Shown here: positions 33,836-44,535 of the stretch, in pieces
How the letters are laid out: every line of letters begins with the position of its first letter
Numbering within the stretch: position 1 is the stretch's first letter
Position numbers and translations under genes: made by a program
Source of the DNA: Ampelocalamus luodianensis
Taxonomy: Eukaryota; Streptophyta; Magnoliopsida; Poales; Poaceae
Length of the DNA stretch: 64,000 nucleotides
Assembly (NCBI GenBank): GCA_036346255.1
Contig: CM070638.1
Location: 35,898,394-35,962,393, forward strand
Reading direction: 5' to 3'
Notes under the pieces: generated by a model
The model's database searches: none
The model's input: only the letters and a program-made list of their open reading frames with translations
Told to the model about the DNA's origin: nothing

Positions 33836-34188
33836 TATGCAATTTCTTATTATCAATTGTTGAAGTGCAGAGGACCATGTGTGTACAGCATAGCCTAATG
33901 CAAATTTTACAGGAAACTAGCGATGTGCAGAAGTGCAGAGGGACCAAGTGCAGAAAGCTCTAGTGCAGTAGGACCAAGCAAGAAGTTAACTCTAAAAAAA
34001 GAAGAAGTGACATGTGTTGTCACTTAACTGTCAGATTTAATGTAAGGAAAGGGAATGTAATGTACTGTCACTTATGTAATGTGCTGAACAAGTGTCATCT
34101 GGAGAACTAGTGTCACATTTAATGTACTGTCACTTATGTAATGTCAACTTGTCGGATTCCCTTCGTTGAGTCTGCTTCCTTCATTGAG

Positions 34189-34405
34189 GGAGGACCTCCA
34201 GGACCTCCCCCAAGACCTCCTGGACCTCCCCCGAGACCTCCTAGACCTCCCTCAGAACCTCCCCCAAGACCTCCTGAACCCCCAGGACCCCCCTCAGGAC
34301 CTCCTCCAAGACCTCCAGGACCTCCTCAAGGACGTCCAGGACCTCCCTCACAACCTCCAGGACCTCCCGCACGACCTCTAGGACCTCCCTCAGGACCTTC
34401 TGATT
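34189..34405. repeat. GGACCTCC/AGACCTCC microrepeat
   Basis: More than 25 imperfect copies of (G/A)GACCTCC with C-rich spacers lie inside the MULE between the two gene regions. The Pro-rich (plus) and Gly-rich (minus) readings are products of the repeat; I do not call a gene. Confidence 0.85.
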
Positions 34406-34606
34406 GTGAGATGGTCTCATTGTTCACAGAAATATCTGACAATCACTCAGTGCATACAGGCAATCATTCAGTAATGCATACATTCAAATCCAAAAGGGAT
34501 AACCAAACTCATGTATGCAGGCATTCAGTAATAGGATCCCTTCAGTAATGCATACATGCAGTCATTCAGACCCAAAAGGGATAACAAAACTCACACCATT
34601 CAGTTC

Positions 34607-35323
34607 TTACAACACAACTATGACATCTTCCCTAACCATACAGCTACTTAATAGCACCATCACAAGCAGCACAACTTGGACCACATTCACTACACACACA
34701 AACTTCACAATTTCGACCCCTACTAGGTTCTGCCTACCCATCTTCATATCAGCAAGGGACTCCTTCAACTCTGTTATCTCCTCTTTCAGGGATTTCACAT
34801 CTTCCCTGACCTTGTCAGACAACTCAAAAAGTTTTGGAATTGCATCCTCGGGGTAGGTATTGCCCATGCTGAGTTGACCGGTCTCAACAAGGTGAGCTTG
34901 ATATCGTTCGAGCCACATGAAGAAAGTTCATTTACCGGGCATCTGCCAAACATCAAGAAGGGGTACAAATCAACGATGTCTAAAACCGAATCAAGAACGA
35001 ATGCCAATCAACAAGGTGCCAAACATCAAGAAGGGGTACAAATCAACGATGTCTAAAACCGAATCAAGAAGGGATTCCAATCAACAAGGTGCCAAACATC
35101 AAGAAGGGGTACTTACATTAGGCTCATTCCTCGGACACTTGAAAAACCGCTTGCGAGGATTGGCCTTATTGTTCGAGACGCGCTCAACAACCTCATATTC
35201 CTCGCATATGGGCCATAGAATCAGGGGAAGACCCGTCGGTCCATGCTTCGGCTCCGTGCCCTTGCTTGGTCGCACCGAGGAGGACCCTTGAGACATGGCC
35301 GTCGTCTTCCTCCGCGGTAGCAC
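34607..35323 (-). pseudogene. GRF-zinc-finger / coiled-coil / membrane protein gene inside the MULE
   Basis: Exon 1 (35323-35117, 69 codons) encodes a basic N-terminus and a GRF-like zinc finger remnant (LPLILWPICEEYEVVERVS..NPRKRFFKCP). One of the expected Cys positions is Trp. It ends at a good donor (AAT|GTAAGTACC). The second part (34918-34607, 103 codons) encodes a coiled coil (LFELSDKVREDVKSLKEE.., about residues 30-58) and a hydrophobic C-terminal segment (FVCVVNVVQVVLLVMVLLSS). This architecture is known for small grass GRF-finger proteins. The acceptor is not resolved and an in-frame TGA lies just upstream of the second part, so the gene is probably broken. The intervening region holds a 73-bp tandem repeat. 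Function unknown. Confidence 0.6.
34945..35114. repeat. 73-bp tandem repeat, 2.3 copies
   Basis: Units starting GCCAAACATCAAGAAGGGGTAC lie at 34945, 35018 and 35091, exactly 73 bp apart, inside the presumed intron of the minus-strand MULE gene. They are nearly identical, so recent. Confidence 0.92.
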
Positions 35324-35457
35324 TCCGCCTCCGTGGTGAAGCCGCCGAGGTCGTCGCCACGAGCTAGGGATTGTGGAGCTAGGTTTAGGAGTGAAGGGTT
35401 TGCGAGGACGACCGAGCCCGACCGGACCAGCTCAGCCCTCTTGTAAAGTGACCGAGA

Positions 35458-35634
35458 GGGCATTTTGGTTTCCGGTGGGGGTAATAGTCCTAAAAAATAG
35501 GAAATGCGTTAAAAAGTCCAAAGTGGCAAAAAAATGATTGAAAATTGTATAGAGTGGCAAATAAAGGATTGCAATCTACATAATGGCAAAGGTGAGAAGA
35601 CTGTTCTATTGGGTGGCAAATTCTTAATTGTCTC
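35458..35634 (-). repeat. Right TIR of the MULE
   Basis: Counterpart of 30418-30594. The outermost bases are GTCTC, then the TTTCTCTTT duplication. Confidence 0.92.
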
Positions 35635-35723
35635 TTTCTCTTTTTGTCCTCATTTGAAGATATTGATGATGCGGGCACTAATACTCTGGTAGCATTGTTG
35701 CCAGAACCTTCAGGTTATGGACG

Positions 35724-35726
<3 letters not shown>

Positions 35727-35794
<68 letters not shown>
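35727..35794. repeat. (AT)34 microsatellite
   Basis: 68 uninterrupted bases of alternating A and T about 85 bp right of the MULE. A good candidate polymorphic marker. Its exact length may be affected by assembly. Confidence 0.97.
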
Positions 35795-35798
<4 letters not shown>

Positions 35799-35799
35799 T

Positions 35800-36661
35800 G
35801 GTTCTCAAATGAAACAAGTTTTTATAGAGTTTCCTCTTTATTAAATCAAGGCTCCATCATATGCGTTAATTTAATGCTTCAGTATTCCATGGGTACACCG
35901 GCTGGGAATAACCCAAGTCCGAGTTTAAACAAGCTTCATTCAAAATTGACTATTCCTTATTTAATATAATCTTATTTATAGTTTCAAATCAATTTTAGGA
36001 TGGAGCTAACAAGTCATTATTGAGCTGACCCTGAGCGTAATCAAGTTTCGTTCAAAACCGACTCATTTTAATTTTGAACCAGCTTATAATGAGCATATAT
36101 GAAGCAATTTTGAACCAAACCCGCAAGCCCATTAACGAGCTTCTTTCCGGCGCTTACAAAGTCACTCGAAAATTTAGGCTGAAGCAACTTTGTATATGGG
36201 CTGGAATCAAAACAAAAAATTATGTATATGCACCCTACGGCCCAGTCCATTAAGACAGGTGAAAATAATTTAAAAAAACTAAGATTTATACTCGGTAATT
36301 GCAAACCCAAATTGGCATTCCGCTTATCCGAATCACAACTTCTATGCTCTCACCCTCTGCCTCACTCTTTCTTGTGATCACTTTGCATGGTGGTTGGCCA
36401 CAGATGGAATCCCGACGAGCGACAAGGCATAGCGGCGGTGATGTCCCAAATCCTGACTAAAATTTCGAAGGGAGAGACGACACACTAGTTCTCTCCTCGC
36501 ATGTTGACGGCGACATTATTTTCTTCTTCTAAGACCATATGAAATTACTATTGACAGGCTTTACTGACTGTTCCTAGCGAAAGAGTTGATCTTTCTAACC
36601 AGATAACTTAAGGTGACAAATTGGTTGATTAAATCATCAGTGATGTTTTTTTTTACGTTGA
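35800..36661. other. Intergenic, no gene recognised
   Basis: AT-rich. The only structure seen is a duplicated AATCATCAGTGATGTT (about 36629 and 36662) with a T-run between the copies, at the left border of the CACTA end fragment. Confidence 0.5.
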
Positions 36662-36960
36662 ATCATCAGTGATGTTCTGTGATAAGGCGTCCTCACCACA
36701 GACGGTTCATATTACGAACCGTCTATGATACTTCACAGACGGTTCGTAATATGAACCGTCTGTGATGAGGAACTATCACAGACGGTTCTAATTACTAACC
36801 GTCTGTGAAGTACCACAAACAATTGGTAATAAAAACCGTCTGTGATGAGGCACATATCACAGACGGTTCCAAATAGAACCGTCTGTATAAGTTCAACACA
36901 GACGGCTCCTTTGGAACCGTCTGTGATGAGGTATCTGGTATGACCTGTTTTGTAGTAGTG
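36662..36960. mobile_element. CACTA end fragment (one terminus only)
   Basis: It ends TGTTTTGTAGTAGTG at 36960, the same terminus as CACTA-1, preceded by six or more CACAGACGGTT / AACCGTCTGTGA pairs. The opposite CACTA terminus is missing, so this is a truncated copy of the CACTA-1 family. Confidence 0.85.
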
Positions 36961-38424
36961 CGTGTTTCCTGTGGGAACCCTGCCAAATTTCTGTAAAATT
37001 CTTGCATGCATTCCAAACGGGCCCGAATGGATTAAAAAATGCGCGGAATATCGAGTAATGCTGTAATTTTATTGAAATATTTTTTTATGTCCACTTCATC
37101 AAAAAATCTAATTTAAATAACTATTAGTATTTGATTATGTGTATGTTTGATCTTATAGTATGAGATTTTGATTTTGTGCGTGCACCCTGACCACCAAATT
37201 TCTGGATCTGCCACTGCTCCTACAGACATTGTGTATTACACTTCATGAGGCAAGCTCAATATCTTAAAAAGAGAAAGCATCGAAATAGTTAATAATGTGC
37301 AGGAGATCTTCACCTCAAATTTAGATAATCCTTAAAGATAATCAGATTCAGAGAGCAAATATCCTTCTCAGGCATTTTATCTTATGCATCAATTAATGAA
37401 AGTTCCAAACTGTTTTTTTTTCTTGAGTTGAGCCTAACTTATTTCAAGTTACAGCAGAAGAGGACACTACCTCTTTTTTTAGATAATGGAAGAGAAAAAA
37501 CTCTTCCGGCCTCTGCATCAAGGATGCACACAGCCTACTTATTAATAAATTTAAAGCACCGAAGTAGCCAAAATTGTTAAAGATAGCTTGAAACCTTACA
37601 AGCAAACAATGACTGAAAAGTACTTCAACCAAGAGGACACTACCTCTGTAACCCTTCTTCACTTGATCATCTAATAACACTGGTTTTGACCCGTATTTGT
37701 GGCCACGGACTAAAGACAAGTTTCGGTGCATGCACCCTGGCCCTATTTGCTTAATTAGCTAATTCCGTCAAATGTATATGCAGCTATCTTCAGATTGAAA
37801 TAAGTAGCTTGCAGTGTACGACGCAAGCATTATAAATATTTTACGGTTTTCTCTATTTACTATTGCTACGCAAAGGTTGCTTTTGGACAGCGTAAGCAGT
37901 CTATTACTTAATTAGCTTCTAATCACCGAGCGCGAAATTATCGTGTTTATGGAATGAACCCAGGAACAAGGAAGCCCAGTCCTCTTTTCTCCACTCTACA
38001 TACCATGAGGTCAATGACGCGAGTGGTCCTTGGTTCGTTTAGTTTGTTTTGCTTAATCACGTTCTAAGACTAGATCCATGACTAGAATAATAGTCTCAAA
38101 TCATGAGCCCGTTAATTAGGCACCATGGTACTACTACCTATCCTGTACTTAACAAGTAATAGCGATTGCTTTAGATCATCGCAAAGCGATCGATTCTTCG
38201 ATTGTCTTGGGGAGTGTAATTAAACTGATAAAATACAAAGATGCCTCCACGAAGCAAGCTCTCTAGATACTCCCACAATATTTGTAGTCGCAAGCTAGCA
38301 CCTTGATGCACGCACGCGAGCAACACGAAGAAGCACTACGCAGAAAAGAACGCAGGAGAGAGACGAAGGGATTTTGCCGCTGCCAACCAACTCAGCGATT
38401 TTCTGTATTCTATCCTCCTTTTTA
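36961..38424. other. Intergenic with a possible retroposon end
   Basis: Around 37470-37560, CTCTTTTTTTAGATAATGGAAG..CTCTTCCGGCCTCTGCATCAAGGATGCACACAGCC looks like the poly(A) end of a minus-strand grass LINE or SINE-like retroposon (judgement from memory of such tails). The rest shows no gene. The minus frame 37731-37444 overlaps it and is not supported. Confidence 0.4.
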
Positions 38425-38740
38425 GGGTATGTACAGTGGTATAGACAGTGGTTGTCTGTAGTATCTTTCATGTCATCTATAGACAAAACTAAACACAACC
38501 CATACAATTGGTTGTCTCTAAGTTGCCTATATATGTCCTCTATAAAATGAGACCATAAAACTTCTGGGTTACAGACGGCATAGATACAACAGCAAAACAG
38601 TCGTCTATAAAAGCCTTATAGACTGTCTGTTGCATCCCAGACAGCTTCATTCTCTCTCCTTGTTCTCTCTCATCCACATCACTAAAAATCTTACGTGACA
38701 AAGATATTAGACTGCTGATGTCACCCCACTGTACATACCC
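38425..38740. mobile_element. MITE, 316 bp
   Basis: Perfect 15-bp terminal inverted repeats GGGTATGTACAGTGG..CCACTGTACATACCC. TA flanks both sides (38423-38424 and 38741-38742), or TTA/TAA if counted as three. The inside has repeated ATAGAC(A)G/GTCTATA words and no coding capacity. The superfamily is uncertain: Tc1/mariner-like by a TA duplication, PIF/Harbinger-like if the site is a trinucleotide. Confidence 0.85.
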
Positions 38741-39591
38741 TAATCTCTTAGTTACATGCAGCCGAGAGCAATCGTGCTGGTGCTGCTAACAACCAACAGC
38801 CACCAACAGCTACATGCATGCTATCGTGCTGCTAACAAACTAACAGTTAACAACTACGTGCTGCTAACAAACTAACAACCAATATTCACGTTACGTTACA
38901 TGCAAACTCACGCACGACTGTAACGTGACAAAACATGCAAAGCAAAAAACATGCGACGTGATTAATCCTAACAATATTAAGCCCTCCGTATATGCCTCGA
39001 TCAGCGCGTGCAATCTTAATGCAATCTTGATTGTGCACTGACTAATTTTGTGGTCGGTCGTGAATTATAGGTCCCATGCATACAAAATTTATATGATTAG
39101 GTGCTAGCTTCCAAACTCTCATATGATCAAAGCGATACATATTTGGACTATCGGTAAGATTAGGTGCTAGATTCCAAACTTACTTTCTCATGTGATCCAA
39201 TGGCGGAAATAGGAATTCAGCAGGGCTGGGTGAGTATATATATATGTAGTATCACGTGGGTATATCGTCACTCAGTTAAGCATAGCAAAACTCAAGTGTA
39301 AAAGAGGTTTCAACGTTTGCATTGCAATTACCAACATGATGAAAACACTAGAGAACACTTGTTAGTCTTTCATACCAGTATGGCTTAGGAGATGGGCATC
39401 CATTACTAATGGGTGTGGCACCACCAAAAACCGGATGTTTCGTGACAGCCAGGAATTTTCCTGAAAGGCCCGCATCGTACCGTTAGGAATTATAATTCGG
39501 TCGCCATTGGTGAAGCCGAGAAGGCAAGGTGGCCACCCAGCCAACACCAAGTATCCACCCTCGAGGGTTCAGAGCAGCAGCTACCCTAGTA
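38741..39591. other. Intergenic, no gene seen
   Basis: It contains a low-complexity stretch of GTGCTGCTAACAAACTAACA repeats (about 38780-38890) and otherwise unique-looking sequence. The minus frame 39550-39362 has no recognisable domain. Confidence 0.5.
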
Positions 39592-39825
39592 CTCCCTCTA
39601 TTTCTTTCTATAAGACGTATTTTAGCTAGATACGAAGATTAAGGAGGTTGCAAAACCAAGAGAAAGACAAGAGGAATTGGCCATGCTACACATTGTATAA
39701 ATATCTTGTAAATGTGAGAAAGTTACTTATAAATACAGAAAAATACCAACAAATTCACATGCGCGTCTTACATTTTGAAACAAATATGTAAACACTATAC
39801 CTCTTCTATTTTGAAACGCATAGAG
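39592..39825. mobile_element. Stowaway-like MITE, about 234 bp
   Basis: It starts CTCCCTCTATTTCTTTCTATAAGACG after TA and ends GAAACGCATAGAG before TA, a degenerate match to the Stowaway end CTCCCTCCGTYYC. TA duplications are at 39590-39591 and 39826-39827. Confidence 0.75.
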
Positions 39826-40090
39826 TATAAAATACAAGCAGTGAACCACAGCTAGTAGTCTAGTGCTAGATTTCTCGCTGTAACCCGATGTGACCTTGGG
39901 ATGATGGCACAACGTTCTTATCAATGCAATTCTTATTACATATATCCTTAAATTAAGCAGCCATTAATTTCATACTCAAAACAGTTTTTTTTCTTCTAAT
40001 GTATCCTAGTCCTAGCTAAGCGGTTAGCTACTAACTAGTTAAACTGCAATTACTCGCAAGATCACATGCAATATTGCTGTGCTGTACATC

Positions 40091-40098
40091 TATAAATA
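40091..40098 (+). promoter_or_regulatory. TATA box of the small peptide gene
   Basis: TATAAATA lies 90 bases upstream of the ATG at 40181, leaving a predicted leader of about 55-60 bases. The sequence between has no upstream ATG that I can see. Confidence 0.7.
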
Positions 40099-40180
40099 CC
40101 TCCACATCTGGTCTCTCTTAGCAACACGAACAAAGAACTTACATCATTCTTTCCAAAGGTTGCGAGCATTACAGGCAAGA

Positions 40181-40357
40181 ATGGCTAGAATTCTGGTGGT
40201 GCTGCTACTCATCGTGGCCATCAATGTCGTCGCTGCCATCGTTGCCGTCAATGGTGCAAGCCTGCTGCACGACCATGGAGCTGCGTACGAGGCGGAGGCG
40301 GCGGCCGCGGCGAGGTTCTTAACCTCTGGTGAGAGCCCGAAAGGCCCTGGCCACTAG
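40181..40357 (+). CDS. Small secreted peptide precursor, PIP/PIP-like type
   Basis: 58 residues. A hydrophobic signal peptide (about 1-25: MARILVVLLLIVAINVV..) is followed by a variable acidic/Ala-rich part (EAEAAAAARF) and a C-terminal SGESPKGPGH. PIP (PAMP-induced peptide) precursors have this layout and end in an SGPS-xx-GxGH motif, from which the mature signal is cut. Here Pro of SGPS is Glu. Mature PIPs act outside the cell through receptor kinases to amplify immunity. The first ATG after a TATA box gives a signal peptide, which supports this start; the longer upstream frame lacks a good ATG. Single exon. CEP-type peptides also end GH but carry a different core, so PIP-like is preferred. 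Confidence 0.72.
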   Translation: MARILVVLLLIVAINVVAAIVAVNGASLLHDHGAAYEAEAAAAARFLTSGESPKGPGH

Positions 40358-41536
40358 TGTGCATGAGTATATATGGTATATAGACGATTCATGCGTATTT
40401 TAAATCGTAGTGCCCGGGCACCATGTATCCCATTTAGCCGCCGTACATGTGATGGCGAAATCTGGAGCTACAGAGATTTAGGGCATGTTTCGAGGGCGGG
40501 AATTTGGATTCAAAACTAAAAATTCCCAAAAGAAATCCCCTTAAAATGGGAACATATGGCTGCATAATGCAGCTAGCATGCATGTACGTGGTAAATAAAG
40601 AAGAGAGATGCTTGTTTACAATACGTGTTGCAACAGTGGAATGTTTTATTGGATATTAATTAGTGTGTTCTTTTTTTAGAATCGAATATTGGTGTGTTCT
40701 ATATATGATTAATTGTTATATTAATATATATTATACAGGATCCATGTATTCCCATGACAACATTGCTTTTGCTAAATAAAGCTCAATATATACGATTACT
40801 GTGTATTCCTCTCTCCTTGGGTTGCTCCACTACGGCAGATCCTTTTAGCCCTCGGGCTCCAGGTACCAATTGGAGCCCAGGACGCGGGCAAGGAAGGGCG
40901 AGTGCGACAGGCGGAAGTTTCTGTAAATTAATACTTAGTTTGGTAGTCTTGTGTTGTTCTATATATTATATAATAATACTAGATGAGTATCCGTGCATTG
41001 CTATGTACAAGAAAAAGCATAATGCCTTAGGCCTTAAATATATACTCAAACACAAATAAATGAGAGAGCATCACTTCCATAAATTCATGAGCAAGATGAA
41101 CACCTCTAGGGGAATCTGACATTTCCTGTGCGCTACGAAACACATGTGAATGTGTAGCTGACAACGTTAACGTGAGATAACACGGTAGTTCCCCGTGAGT
41201 CTGCTGCATAGCACATGCGGAATCCAGCCGTTTGCAAGTCCAACGGCGTACTCCGCGGCCTTTCCCCATAAATGGGGCTAACACATGGGGTATTTTTTTT
41301 TACCATCGCGTGTGCATATGTTTATGTTAGCCCGATTGGCGCGAAGCGAAGCCAGTGTAGTTTTTCACTGTGTGCGTCACGCAGAGAATATATTCCACAC
41401 GTGCTCTCTTTTGTTCTCAACGGTAGACAACACACGGGATCTAGACAGATATTGTAATGCATATATTAAAAATTCTAAGAAGAATCGGTAGAACGGAGAG
41501 ATCTCTTCCTATGCGCACCAAGGAGACACAAAATCT
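40358..41536. other. Intergenic, no gene recognised
   Basis: CTAGATGAGTATCCGTGCATTGCTA near 40979 resembles the conserved terminal region of grass Helitrons, but no paired end is seen. Near 40865-40890 an imperfect inverted repeat of GGGCTCCAGGTACCAATTGGAGCCC is present. Short frames here have no domains. Confidence 0.4.
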
Positions 41537-41920
41537 CACTACCAAAAAGCGTTAATTTCCCGAGTGCTCGGAAAAAACCAAAAACACTCGGGAACTAATT
41601 CTCGAAGGTCGGCCGTCGAAAAAACACTCGAGATCGTTTAGTCGAGTAAAAATTGGTTTTCCGAGGGTTACACTCGGGAAATATAACTTCACCGTGTGTT
41701 CGGATTTACACTTCGAAACATCCAACACTCGGGAAAATAGTTGGCACAAGGTTCAACCGCTTTAACGAAATACTTTCCCAAGTATATGTCAACCAAGTAC
41801 ACTTGGGAATAGTTGGTTATTCCCGAGTGTATGTCAACCAAGAACACTCGAAAAATTAACGAAATACTTTCCCGAGTGTATATCAACTAAGGACACTCGG
41901 GAAATACCCGAACATCATAT
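41537..41920. repeat. Left subterminal array of CACTA-2
   Basis: At least ten copies of (A)CACTCGGGAA or its complement TTCCCGAGTGT. A duplicated segment (TTAACGAAATACTTTCCC(A/G)AGTGTAT..) occurs near 41760 and 41855. Confidence 0.9.
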
Positions 41921-42360
41921 GCACCGATTTTGTATATACAATGTGTTTTATTTTGAACCACACTAACAAGAAACTCAGCAATCAAACAGACCATACATTC
42001 CACAACAAGAAAAATACCACCAATTAGTCATAAAACATTACATATATAGATTAGACAAGATTGACATAATATTCGAGTTCAAAATACAACATTCATATAT
42101 ACCCCTCACACTCAGTACAATATTCTGATTTCAGACTAAATACAGTTTGCTATGACGAGCCGACATACATCCATGGAATAGACAACCCCACCCAAAAGAC
42201 ATTTTATTTCAATCTTTGAAGCCAACAACTCGCTGGCATCAATAGGATTGTCCCTTCTGTGTTCTTTACAAAAGTTCTTGCTCGCCATAAAATCAAAAGA
42301 ATTAATATGTCAGCCTTTTTCTTAGTTCTGCAGCGGTATTTACGTCAGATGTATCCTCAC

Positions 42361-42411
42361 TTGTAGATCAGCTGATAAATCCTTCACATTATCTTCAGAA
42401 AGTTTCTTTTC
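42361..42411 (-). pseudogene. Captured ribosome recycling factor exon 3
   Basis: 51 bases encode EKKLSEDNVKDLSADLQ between an AG acceptor (CATAG|G) and a GT donor (CAA|GTGAGG). This matches the helical domain of organellar-type RRF, following the two RRF exons at 42494-42550 and 43240-43281. The last RRF exon (KVTDEY.. region) is not seen, so the captured gene is incomplete. Confidence 0.85.
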
Positions 42412-42493
42412 CTATGTAAGCAAGTGAAAGCGATAAATTTTATTGCAAAGGTACAATAGCCCCCACAAAGTAGTACCAGCTGAGAGAGCGAAC

Positions 42494-42550
42494 CTTCTCT
42501 AGCTTATCATAAGCTTTAATTGCATCTCCTCTTGTGTTTCTTATAGCAAC
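42494..42550 (-). pseudogene. Captured ribosome recycling factor exon 2
   Basis: 57 bases encode VAIRNTRGDAIKAYDKLEK with intact acceptor (ACAG|G) and donor (AAG|GTTCGC). This is the conserved VxxRNxRxDA..K block of RRF, which splits post-termination ribosomes together with EF-G. Phase 0 on both sides. Confidence 0.9.
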
Positions 42551-42822
42551 CTGTTAGAGAACAGTCATTAATACCACATTCATGGTTTTCATTGCAATCC
42601 ACAAAGGAGAAGAATACGTGATCTTTCATGCAAAATTCATGTGTAGCTCAACAATCTGCAGTATCCACCTCTTGTACACACTAAAGAATCTTCAGAAAGC
42701 TATAAAAAATTTTCTAGCCTAAGAACAACAGATGATAGATCACTCACCAAATATTTTTTACTTATTTTGAAACGGGACATTACATAGACCAATCAACATA
42801 TGTTATAGAAGTTTACATATAG

Positions 42823-42922
42823 CACGCACAGTAAGGGCGCGTGGCAAGCAGATTTCACGCACAGTAAGGGCGTGTGGCAAACAGATTTCACGCACACTAA
42901 GGGAGCGTGGCAAACAGATTTC
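42823..42922. repeat. Minisatellite, 33-bp unit, 3 copies
   Basis: Three copies of CACGCACAGTAAGGGCGCGTGGCAAGCAGATTT with few differences, in the intron-like space between captured RRF exons 1 and 2. Confidence 0.92.
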
Positions 42923-43239
42923 GTGAAAGCATCTTCGGCTACAGTTCATACAATGCCCCTTCCTAACTAATGTACATCACAACCACAGCAGAAATGGACT
43001 TGTAAAAGTAATTAATAAATATATGGTCACTAAGTGTATAAAAATATTAAGAAATAAAATCCATCCAGTCTTATTGAATTAATACTGATCAGACCACAAT
43101 ACTAATTCCGAGTATAACTGTAAGAGCAAAAGAAAATAGAAGTCAGGAAGATTGAAGTAGAGAAGAAAAAATCCCAGTAGAAAATGTAAAAAGTATATTT
43201 CTGCCAAAAACAGAGAATATGGGAAACTTTAGACAGTAC

Positions 43240-43281
43240 CTTGCCTTCTTCAGCTAATTTAGCTACGGTTTTTGTCAATTC
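43240..43281 (-). pseudogene. Captured ribosome recycling factor exon 1
   Basis: 42 bases encode ELTKTVAKLAEEGK between GGCAG|G and AAG|GTACTG. This is the conserved RRF segment that precedes VAIRN. It joins in phase 0 to 42550-42494, so the family reading continues across the splice. Confidence 0.88.
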
Positions 43282-43559
43282 CTGCCGGAAAAAACAACAA
43301 CAAAATTTCAGGTGGTAACTAGCCAACTAGGTGATAAGAACTTGGTTATCAATGCAAAAACCTTTAGGCATAATATTGGACACGTTTGCAAAGCTATAGC
43401 AGACTCCCATATTTCAACCAAGTACACTTAAGTAGCATCGCAACAATTAGCGGATAATCCATCTGAAGGGTCCACTTATAAAACATCATTCCAAAATCCA
43501 AACAAACTCACTGGTATAACCAAACTTTTTAATAAAGGCTGGGGGCAAATAGCACATAC

Positions 43560-43637
43560 CTTAGATTGAGGCTGCTTGTTTTCAGGAAAACAAGCTGCAG
43601 CCAGTGTGTATTCATCATCCGTTGAATCCAAGCCACT
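43560..43637 (-). other. Unidentified captured exon in CACTA-2
   Basis: 78 bases between ATACAG|A and AAG|GTATGTG encode 26 residues starting SGLDSTDDEYTLAAACFPEN. Both splice sites look intact and the phase is 0. It belongs neither to LOG nor obviously to RRF, so it may come from a third gene or be an upstream RRF-gene exon. Confidence 0.6.
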
Positions 43638-43788
43638 CTGTATCAGAGAAAAGGCTTGTCGAGGTGCATTAGTTAACTACACATCCAAATAATAAGTCAA
43701 GGTTTTGATACGTGATTGAGACATTACTCTGTTCGGAAAAACTTGTTGCCAATTTGCCATATACAATATATCTATCGGTTATGCTTAC

Positions 43789-44052
43789 TGGTTTGTCATG
43801 AATTCCAAGTTGTGGGTCTTGTGACCATGTTATCATCTCTAACAGCTCCTTCATTGTTCCATATCCCCCTGACAGAAATTGTTAGGCAAGTTCTATTGAA
43901 TTATCAGTGTGATCAATGATGGTAGAACGAAATCAATAAACATCTGGCACCTGGAAGAGCAGTGAACGCTTCGGATCGTCGAGCCATCTCAGCTTTCCTC
44001 TCATGCATGTCAGATACAACCTTTACTTCTCCAACACTTTCACCTTGTGCAA
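43789..44052 (-). pseudogene. LOG: Captured LOG gene fragment (cytokinin riboside 5'-monophosphate phosphoribohydrolase)
   Basis: Two exons. About 44052-43951 encodes ESVGEVKVVSDMHERKAEMA and SEAFTALPG. 43868-43789 encodes GYGTMKELLEMITWSQ, then DPQ, then LGIHDKP. The splice between them (CCAG|GTGCCA .. TCAG|GGGG) rebuilds the LOG signature PGGYGT. LOG releases active cytokinin bases in the cytosol. Compared with the family, the residue after GT-x is Lys rather than Glu, and DPQ looks inserted. The N-terminal and C-terminal LOG exons are absent, so it is a fragment. Confidence 0.9.
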
Positions 44053-44535
44053 ATGTCAATACAAACAAATTTTCGTTAAGAAAAATGTCAGCACAAACTG
44101 GGGTATTTTCACATCCAAATCTCCGTCGTCCAAGCATATACAATCAACATTTCTATAAAGAGAACTTCTAAAATGATTGGTGACACAATTCAAGTTCAGC
44201 TCGGATAACTTCATCTGCCAAGGTCGACTTTGCAAGTGTAGTACTAAATTCAGACGACAACTAAATCAAGAACTCGAAGTTGTTATACCCACCACTAAAA
44301 CAAGATAGGAGCCCAATTGCCAGAAATTCTAGTCCTAACCACCTTCATCACTTATTTCATAGTTCAAATTGAATATGGAACATAACATGCCTAAATTCTA
44401 ATCCAAACACCACAGTAATCAAATGGTGGCTTCCCTTGAAGCACAATATCACAAACCCTACTCTGTACAACAACAAAAGGCTGAACTGAACAATACTTTC
44501 CCACTGTGGAAGACTGCACAATGCGGCCACCACCA

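Larger units (their letters stand above)
30418..35634 (+). mobile_element. Mutator-like element (MULE), 5.2 kb
   Basis: Long terminal inverted repeats (about 175 bp) start GGGACAATTAAG on the left and GAGACAATTAAG on the right. A 9-bp duplication TTTCTCTTT flanks the element (30409-30417 and 35635-35643), as typical of Mutator. Inside are a MuDR-type transposase pseudogene on the plus strand and parts of a GRF-zinc-finger/coiled-coil gene on the minus strand. Confidence 0.95.

Noticed and set aside
34141..34548. Proline-rich 135-codon frame
   Set aside because: A translation of the GGACCTCC microrepeat; all frames are open there.
40975..41010. Helitron terminus
   Set aside because: A suggestive CCGTGCATTGCTA-type sequence, but no hairpin plus CTRR end and no matching partner end were found.
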